Below, in pieces: positions 56,829 through 64,000 of a DNA stretch of 64,000 nt. The DNA comes from Curtobacterium luteum (GTDB lineage: Bacteria > Actinomycetota > Actinomycetes > Actinomycetales > Microbacteriaceae). The position numbers and the translations under genes are program-made. Location of the stretch: the NCBI RefSeq assembly GCF_014646995.1, contig NZ_BMOI01000007.1, positions 62,001 to 126,000 on the forward strand, written 5' to 3'. Positions within the stretch are counted from its first letter, which is position 1. The number at the start of each line of letters is the position of its first letter. The notes beneath the pieces are model-generated. The model had not been told where the DNA came from, searched no databases, and saw only the letters and a list, made by a program, of their open reading frames with translations.

Positions 56829-57146
56829 GTGATCGAGCCCATCGAAGCCACGCACACCAGCGCCGACGGCGCGCGCCGCATCGTCGAGCTCGCAGCAGCA
56901 ACCAAGACGACCATGAGCGACGAGCTGCTGCTCGACACGCTCCGCCGCAACGCGAAGGTGTCGACGCGGCACATCCGCGAGGACTTCCTCGAGGTCGCCA
57001 ACACCACCACCGTGCTCGGCTACGTGTGTCGGCAGCGCTCGGAGTACATCGCGCTCCGTGGCGACGACCCGGCCTGGGCGCAGGAGGTCGGGCGTTACCG
57101 CACCGAGTCCCTCGCGGTCGAGGCGCTCCGCATGCGCCGCGCCTGA
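56829..57146 (+). CDS. Small conserved hypothetical protein
   Basis: A 105-residue soluble, helical protein with no recognised motif (STRHIREDFLEVANTTTVLGYVCRQ split over the core). The start is GTG 56829 after ACGGGG; the upstream frame from 56727 lacks support. A good terminator follows at 57182. Function unknown. Confidence 0.7.
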   Translation: MIEPIEATHTSADGARRIVELAAATKTTMSDELLLDTLRRNAKVSTRHIREDFLEVANTTTVLGYVCRQRSEYIALRGDDPAWAQEVGRYRTESLAVEALRMRRA

Positions 57147-57181
57147 CGCCAGCGCCGCTCTTGGTACCGCACGCGGTACGC

Positions 57182-57212
57182 CGAAGGCCGCCCCGAACCG
57201 GGGCGGCCTTCG
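57182..57212 (+). terminator. Terminator hairpin after the 105-residue gene
   Basis: Perfect stem CGAAGGCCGCCCC and complement, loop GAACC, 35 bases past the stop. Confidence 0.85.
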
Positions 57213-57258
57213 TCGTGTGCGGCCGCGCGCTCGGGCAGCTGCGTGCCCGAGACTCGGC

Positions 57259-57304
57259 CTCAGCGACCGATCTCGGACCGCCGACCACGAGAACGGTCGC
57301 TGAG
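57259..57304. repeat. 11-bp inverted repeat CTCAGCGACCG...CGGTCGCTGAG
   Basis: Perfect 11-bp arms separated by 24 bases. It directly precedes the 21-bp tandem repeat and may be a protein site or a terminator for galM. Confidence 0.55.
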
Positions 57305-57307
57305 CGC

Positions 57308-57370
57308 GAGACTCGGCAGCGCGAGCGCGAGACTCGGCAGCGCGAGCGCGAGACTCGGCAGCGCGAGCGC
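57308..57370. repeat. Three perfect 21-bp tandem copies
   Basis: The 21-bp unit (starting GAGACTCGGCAGCGC, ending GAGCGC) is repeated at 57308, 57329 and 57350 with no mismatches, followed by a partial copy with CGCGACTCGGGG. It lies just past the galM stop. Perfect copies imply recent expansion, so copy number probably varies between strains. Confidence 0.9.
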
Positions 57371-57409
57371 GAGCGCGCGACTCGGGGCCCGCGGCAGCGC
57401 GCGGAACCC

Positions 57410-58342
57410 TCAGGACCAGACGCGCCGGATGCCCCAGGTACCGGTCCAGGTCTCGTCGGGCTCGAGCCAGCGCAGCCCCTCCCCGGAGTTGAGCGCGTTC
57501 GCCGGCGCCGTCATCGGTTCGACCGCCACGGCCAGCCCGGTGCCGTCGCCGCGGGGGAACGTCCGGGACGTGAAGACCTGCACGTACGGGAACGACTCGT
57601 CCTGCCAGAGCTCGACGCCGTCGCCCTCGGGTCCGTGGAGTGTCGTCCGCCGGACGCCGTCCTGGTCGGCCGCGATGTCCGTGTAGGCGGTGTCGAGGTC
57701 GGAATCGCCCGCCCGGCGCCCCCCGCGCAGGTCGGAGTCCGTGCCGGTGACGTCGAAGGAACCGTCGGGCACCTTCTGCTCGTTCGTCGAGAAGGCCGTG
57801 GCGGCGTCGAGGGTCACGACGAGGTCCTCGGCGGGGGTGTCGCCCGCGCGCAGGTACGGGTGCGCTCCCACGGCGAACGGCGCTCGGACACCGGAGCGGT
57901 TCGTGATCGTGTGGGTGACGCGGATGCCGTCGTCGACGAGCTCGTGGTGCACGCGGGTCTCCAGGGTGAACGGCCAGCCGTGCTGCGGGTGGACCGTCGC
58001 CTCCTGCTCGATCGACGACTCGGTCTGCGACACCGTGCGGTACGGGGCGAAGCGGAGCAGCCCGTGCGAGGCGTTGCCGTACTTCGGCTCCGAGACGTCG
58101 AGCTGCTGCGTGACGCCGTCGAGCTCCCACGTGCCGCCGGCGACCCGGTTCGGCCACGGCACGAGCACGATGCCGTCCGCTCCGGGCGGTGCCTGGTCGA
58201 CGTCGAACGGCTCGGTGAGGTCGAAGCCGGCGACCCGGAGTTCCCGGATGCCGGCCGCGACCTCGGTCACGACGGCCTCGACGACGCCGTCCGGTCCGGC
58301 GTGGCGGAGGTGGTACTGGCCTCCGGTGGGGGCTGCGGTCAT
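57410..58342 (-). CDS. galM: Aldose 1-epimerase (galactose mutarotase)
   Basis: A 310-residue beta-sandwich epimerase that interconverts alpha and beta sugar anomers. Conserved segments: VPWPNRVAGGTW, NASHGLLRF with the catalytic His, AVGAHPYLR with the second His, and the acid in VAVEPMTAPANAL. ATG 58342 follows AAGGACC; the frame starting at a TTG eight codons earlier is less likely. It follows the DeoR regulator on the same strand (33 bases), so it is part of the galactose locus. Confidence 0.92.
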   Translation of the reverse strand: MTAAPTGGQYHLRHAGPDGVVEAVVTEVAAGIRELRVAGFDLTEPFDVDQAPPGADGIVLVPWPNRVAGGTWELDGVTQQLDVSEPKYGNASHGLLRFAPYRTVSQTESSIEQEATVHPQHGWPFTLETRVHHELVDDGIRVTHTITNRSGVRAPFAVGAHPYLRAGDTPAEDLVVTLDAATAFSTNEQKVPDGSFDVTGTDSDLRGGRRAGDSDLDTAYTDIAADQDGVRRTTLHGPEGDGVELWQDESFPYVQVFTSRTFPRGDGTGLAVAVEPMTAPANALNSGEGLRWLEPDETWTGTWGIRRVWS

Positions 58343-58375
58343 GGCGGGCTGGTCCTTCCTGGGCAACGCGGTGGT

Positions 58376-59191
58376 TCAGCGCTCGTCGGCCACGACGACC
58401 TCGACCCCGGCGGCGCGCACGGCGTCCACCAGGTCCGCCGAGGCCTCGGCGGTGACGACGACGTCGATGTCCTCGAGCGCACGGACGACCCCGAGGTGGG
58501 CACGGCCGAACTTCGACCCGTCCGCGACCACGACCGTACGCCGTGCCGTCGCCGCGAGCATCCGCTTCGTCTCCGTCTCGGGCAGGTTCACGTTCGTCAG
58601 ACCGTGGTCCACGTCGAGGCCGGTCCCGCCGAGGAACACGACGTCGGCGGCGATCATCGGCACGACGGTGTTGTTGAACGGCGCGACGAGCGAGTGCTGG
58701 AGCGGCCGGAGCGTGCCGCCGGTGACGATGACCGTGAAGCGTGGGACGGCGGGCTCCAGCGCGAGCGCGGTGGTCAGGGAGTTCGTGACGACGGTCACGT
58801 CGACCAGGTCGGTGCGCGCGACGAGGGCGGACGCGACGGCTGCGGGCGTGGTGCCGACGTCGAGCACGACGCACTCCCCCGAGCGCACGAGGGCAGCGGC
58901 GGCGCGACCGATCGCCGCCTTCGCGACCTGGTGCTCCACGGCCGTCTCCTCGAGAGGCCGTTCGCCGGACCCGGCCACGAGACGGACCGCACCGCCGTGC
59001 ACCCGCCGGATCCGGGCCTCCAGGTCGAGGGCGGCGAGGTCCTGCCGGACCGTCACCTCGCTCGTCCCCAGCGCCGCCGCCAGGGCGGCCGTCCGGACGA
59101 GCCCGGGTGCTCCCTCGACGATGGCGACGATGCGGTCCTGGCGGAGGGGTGCCGGGAGCGCGCCGTCGAGGAAGAGGTCGTCGTCGCTCAC
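58376..59191 (-). CDS. DeoR-family sugar repressor of the galactose locus
   Basis: A 271-residue regulator. The DeoR helix-turn-helix lies at about 14-70 (RQDRIVAIVEG, LGTSEVTVRQDLAALD, IRRVHGGA), and the ISOCOT sensor domain at about 90-260 (VVLDVGTT, VVTNSLTTALAL, VFLGGTGLD). The start is GTG 59191. It is divergent from galT-galK; four helically spaced TTCG repeats lie between. It probably represses the gal genes until a phosphorylated sugar binds. Confidence 0.9.
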   Translation of the reverse strand: MSDDDLFLDGALPAPLRQDRIVAIVEGAPGLVRTAALAAALGTSEVTVRQDLAALDLEARIRRVHGGAVRLVAGSGERPLEETAVEHQVAKAAIGRAAAALVRSGECVVLDVGTTPAAVASALVARTDLVDVTVVTNSLTTALALEPAVPRFTVIVTGGTLRPLQHSLVAPFNNTVVPMIAADVVFLGGTGLDVDHGLTNVNLPETETKRMLAATARRTVVVADGSKFGRAHLGVVRALEDIDVVVTAEASADLVDAVRAAGVEVVVADER

Positions 59192-59200
59192 GCCCCCAGT

Positions 59201-59248
59201 TTCGTCCGCTTCCGTCTGCTTTCGCAACACTTCGGATCGCGGTAGGAT
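59201..59248 (+). promoter_or_regulatory. galT promoter with phased DeoR-type operator repeats
   Basis: TTCG, TCCG, TTCG and TTCG begin at 59201, 59211, 59221 and 59231, exactly one helical turn apart; the first two 10-mers are TTCGTCCGCT and TCCGTCTGCT. TAGGAT follows at 59243-59248 and lies exactly six bases before the galT GTG. The repeats cover the -35, a repressor position. Confidence 0.72.
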
Positions 59249-59254
59249 CCTCCG

Positions 59255-61497
<2,243 letters not shown>

Positions 61498-61498
61498 C

Positions 61499-61527
61499 GC
61501 GCGCCGGCGCTTCGGCGCGGCGCGCGG
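61499..61527. terminator. GC-rich hairpin after galK
   Basis: GCGCGCC-GGCGC and GCGC-GGCGCGC pair around a TTCG tetraloop, with slight asymmetry. It lies within five bases of the galK stop, between convergent genes. Confidence 0.6.
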
Positions 61528-61549
61528 AGACCACCGGGCGCCGCACCGA

Positions 61550-62086
61550 TCAGCGGGTCGCGTGGCCCGTGGTGACCGTCACACCGCCCCACGGGAAGCC
61601 GTGCGGGCGCAAGACCTCGTGGTCGATCTGGTCCATCACGACGTGCCCCTGCCACACGCTGTAGATCAGCACGCCGACCACGACGACCACCGGGACGGCC
61701 AGGTACGCGGCGTACCGGACGACGTCGCCGAGCGACCGCTTCCCGAAGCGTTCGAGCGTCGGCGGCAGGAACACCCCGACGACGACCACGAGCAGCAGGA
61801 CGGCGAGAGCGGCCGGCGCAGTGTGGGCCTCGACCTGCACGGTCGGCGGGGCGCTCGACAGCGGGTTGCCCGCGCCGTCGATCCAGTGGCCGTCACTGTC
61901 CGCCCCGCCGTACTCGGCCGAGGCCGACCACACCGTGAGCGTCGGGGAGGACAGGAGCGCGACGACACCGATCAGCGCGAGGCCCCATGCGCGCGGCCGC
62001 AGCTTCCGTCCCGCGTGCGCCATCACCGGTGCCGTCTGCACGCGGTCCGCCCGGTGCGGGCCCGGAGTGCCGGGGTCGAGGCTCAC
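61550..62086 (-). CDS. Membrane protein, three helices, unknown function
   Basis: A 178-residue protein with helices at about 33-52, 92-108 and 126-146 and a Trp/Gly-rich extracellular loop. I do not recognise it. The GTG at 62086 overlaps the upstream membrane gene as GTGA, so the two are co-expressed and may form a complex. Confidence 0.75.
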   Translation of the reverse strand: MSLDPGTPGPHRADRVQTAPVMAHAGRKLRPRAWGLALIGVVALLSSPTLTVWSASAEYGGADSDGHWIDGAGNPLSSAPPTVQVEAHTAPAALAVLLLVVVVGVFLPPTLERFGKRSLGDVVRYAAYLAVPVVVVVGVLIYSVWQGHVVMDQIDHEVLRPHGFPWGGVTVTTGHATR

Positions 62087-62535
62087 GGCGCACCTTCCAA
62101 CCGGTGCACCGACGACGAGATGTCACCGATCGTGAACGGGTGGAGGTCACCGTGGGCGACGGCCCAGAACACCCACTGCCACTGCACGATGAAGAGCACC
62201 CACACCAGGGCAGTCACCCCGACGACCCCGGCCAGACCGAGGGCGAGCACGCGGTCTTGGTCCCACCGTGCGGCACCACGACGAGCGACGCCGACGACGA
62301 ACCCGGCGACCGCGAACCCGGTGGTGACCAGCGCCCACCCGATCCACGGCCTCGCCTCGATCTGCACGAAGCCGAGTTGGTGGGTGTCGATGCTCCCGGG
62401 CAGCTGTGGATCGGCGGACCAGGTCTGGCCCGGGACCTGCAGGAACAGGCACAGCAGCGTGATCCAGACGAGCTTGCGGGCGTCCTTCGTGAACAGCGAC
62501 TCCTGCGCCGGAGGCTCCGTGACAGCCGTGGTCAT
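62083..62535 (-). CDS. Membrane protein, four helices, unknown function
   Basis: A 150-residue protein with helices at about 21-38, 64-84, 98-118 and perhaps 120-134, rich in Trp (WIGWALV, FIVQWQWVFWAV). TACCGT lies exactly six bases before ATG 62535, a leaderless start. It heads the two-gene operon with the membrane protein at 61550. No motif is recognised. Confidence 0.75.
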   Translation of the reverse strand: MTTAVTEPPAQESLFTKDARKLVWITLLCLFLQVPGQTWSADPQLPGSIDTHQLGFVQIEARPWIGWALVTTGFAVAGFVVGVARRGAARWDQDRVLALGLAGVVGVTALVWVLFIVQWQWVFWAVAHGDLHPFTIGDISSSVHRLEGAP

Positions 62536-62686
62536 GCACGAACGGTAGCGCAGTGCCGGGCGCGGCAGAAGCGCCCGTCCGAGGGGCGGCCCGGGACCCG
62601 GCCACACACGGCCGGGCGGGTGGGGCGGGGGCGAGCCGAGCCTCCAGGCCGCACTCGGTGCGCCCCTACCACGGCCCGCCCACGCG

Positions 62687-63613
62687 TCACCGCAGGTGGC
62701 GCTCCGCCGCCTCGACGACGTTCTTCATGAGCATCGCGCGGGTCATCGGCCCGACGCCACCCGGCGTCGGCGACAGGAACCCGGCGACCGAGGCCACGGC
62801 GGGGTCGACGTCGCCGCGGAGCTTCGCCTTCCCGGTGGCCTCGTCGACGATGCGGCTGATGCCCACGTCGATGACCGCCGCACCGGGCTTGACCCAGTCC
62901 GGCTGCACGAGCCCGGCGACCCCGGCGGCGGCCACGATGATGTCCGCCCGTCGGCACTCGGCGGCGACGTCCTCGGTCAGCGAGTGTGTCAGGGTCGCGG
63001 TCGCCTCGAGGCGGGTGAGGAGCAGACCGAGCGGGCGCCCGACCGTCAGGCCCTGCCCGATGATCGTGACGTGCTGCCCCCGGATCGGGACGTCGTACGC
63101 CTCGAGCATCGCGACGATGCCGCGCGGGGTGCACGGCAGGGGCGCGTCGATCGTGCCGGCACCACCGGGGACGGCGAGCACGAGCTCACCGAGGTTCGTC
63201 GGGTGCAGGCCGTCGGCGTCCTTCGCCGGGTTCATGAGCTCGAGCATCGGGATCGGGTCGATGCCCTGCGGCAGCGGGAGCTGCACGATGAACGCCGTCA
63301 CCCGGGGGTCGTCGTTCATCTGCAGGATCGCGGCGCGGATGTCGGCTGCCGAGGCGGTCTCGGGCAGGTCGATGCGGACCGAGTCCAGCCCGATCTGCGC
63401 CGAGTCCTTGTGCTTGCCGGCGACGTACGACACCGAGCCCGGGTTCTGCCCGACCATGATCGTGCCGAGGCCGGGCCGGAACCCGTGGTCGTGCAAGCGG
63501 TCGATGCGGAGCTTGAGGTCGTCGAGCGTGCGGGCGGCGAGGGCGGTGCCGTCGATGCGGACGGCACTGCCCTCGCCGGCCCACCGCTCGCGAGGGAGCG
63601 GTGCGGCCGTCAC
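62687..63613 (-). CDS. folD: Bifunctional methylene-THF dehydrogenase/cyclohydrolase
   Basis: A 308-residue FolD that oxidises 5,10-methylene-THF to methenyl-THF and hydrolyses it to 10-formyl-THF. Catalytic Tyr-Lys in [22 protein letters not shown] motif, and the NADP fold with [15 protein letters not shown]. The actinobacterial variant has [18 protein letters not shown] near the end. The GTG at 63613 overlaps the glyA stop as GTGA, so C1 metabolism genes are coupled. Confidence 0.96.
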   Translation of the reverse strand: MTAAPLPRERWAGEGSAVRIDGTALAARTLDDLKLRIDRLHDHGFRPGLGTIMVGQNPGSVSYVAGKHKDSAQIGLDSVRIDLPETASAADIRAAILQMNDDPRVTAFIVQLPLPQGIDPIPMLELMNPAKDADGLHPTNLGELVLAVPGGAGTIDAPLPCTPRGIVAMLEAYDVPIRGQHVTIIGQGLTVGRPLGLLLTRLEATATLTHSLTEDVAAECRRADIIVAAAGVAGLVQPDWVKPGAAVIDVGISRIVDEATGKAKLRGDVDPAVASVAGFLSPTPGGVGPMTRAMLMKNVVEAAERHLR

Positions 63614-64000
63614 GCGTAGAGCGGGAACGCGTCGGTCAGGGCCTTCACCCGCGCCGAGAGCGCCTCGACGTCGGGGTTCGGCATGAGCGTCAGCGCGATG
63701 ATGTCCGCGACCTCGGTGAACTCGGCGTCGCCGAACCCGCGGGTCGCGAGCGCCGAGGTGCCGATGCGGACACCCGAGGTGACCATCGGCGGACGCGGGT
63801 CGAAGGGCACCGAGTTGCGGTTCACAGTGATGCCGACCTCGTGCAGGAGGTCCTCGGCCTGCTTGCCGTCGACCTCGGACTCGCGGAGGTCCACGAGCAC
63901 CAGGTGCACGTCGGTGCCACCGGTGAGGACGTCGATCCCCGCAGCCTTGGCGTCGTCCTGGGTGAGGCGCGTCGCGAGGGCCTTCGCACCGCGGAGCGTA
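63610..64000 (-). CDS. glyA: Serine hydroxymethyltransferase, C-terminal part
   Basis: The last 129 codons of GlyA; the start lies off the right edge. [12 protein letters not shown] and [18 protein letters not shown], then [22 protein letters not shown], are the usual C-terminal GlyA sequence. It makes glycine and methylene-THF from serine, the substrate of FolD next door. Confidence 0.96.
   Translation of the reverse strand, partial: TLRGAKALATRLTQDDAKAAGIDVLTGGTDVHLVLVDLRESEVDGKQAEDLLHEVGITVNRNSVPFDPRPPMVTSGVRIGTSALATRGFGDAEFTEVADIIALTLMPNPDVEALSARVKALTDAFPLYA

Overview
The window is high-GC actinobacterial chromosome. Mycothiol synthase, an MsiK-type sugar ABC ATPase, a DtxR/IdeR repressor, fused IspDF, CarD, XPB-type helicase, SenX3-RegX3 and many leaderless genes point to Microbacteriaceae. 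The gene set and the recurrent GGAGGCGCGG palindromes make Curtobacterium or a close relative my best guess; this is inference, not a database match. I see no phage, insertion sequence, integrase, CRISPR array or rRNA. It reads as ordinary core chromosome with dense intergenic repeats.

Layout. 1-6.1 kb: end of a secreted protein, a membrane protein, a divergent TetR/aldo-keto reductase pair with two operators, tRNA-Arg, an HNH nuclease, an NlpC/P60 hydrolase and a DtxR-family repressor. 6.2-16.1 kb: serC; a DUF3027/cold-shock pair facing a helicase-associated protein and an XPB helicase; a two-component system; a DUF559 protein among repeats. 16.4-21.8 kb: groEL with two CIRCE operators, a cold-shock protein, DUF3263/LytR_C, GNAT/DUF2332, msrB, tRNA-Thr. 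22-30.5 kb: aldo-keto reductase, alpha/beta hydrolase, a frameshifted nnrE, a DUF2090 aldolase-like protein, a YpfJ-like metallopeptidase, a DsbA-like protein, the sugar ATPase behind an msiK-type RNA, and a DUF4032 protein.

30.8-38.6 kb: rlmB, cysS, ispDF, carD, a lipoprotein, then senX3-regX3 divergent from phoU. 38.6-47 kb: a P-loop kinase, gpmA, a methyltransferase, ygfZ/nitrobindin with a 38-residue membrane protein, glnR-mshD, ppk1-nudix. 48.2-52.4 kb: pstSCAB. PHO-box-like 11-bp direct repeats precede senX3, phoU, pstS and, more weakly, ppk1, so phosphate sensing, uptake and polyphosphate storage look like one RegX3 regulon spread over 16 kb.

52.7-57.4 kb: sigK-rskA, a candidate structured small RNA, small membrane proteins, tRNA-Lys, an SGNH hydrolase. 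57.4-61.5 kb: a galactose locus (galM, a DeoR regulator, galT-galK) with helically phased operator repeats. 61.5-64 kb: two membrane proteins, folD and the 3' part of glyA.

The most interesting points are the candidate cloverleaf-like RNA at 54.5 kb, the 47-bp GGTCACGA palindromes, the msiK RNA, the terminator-like repeat family, and the very regular leaderless promoters (TANNNT, six bases, start codon).
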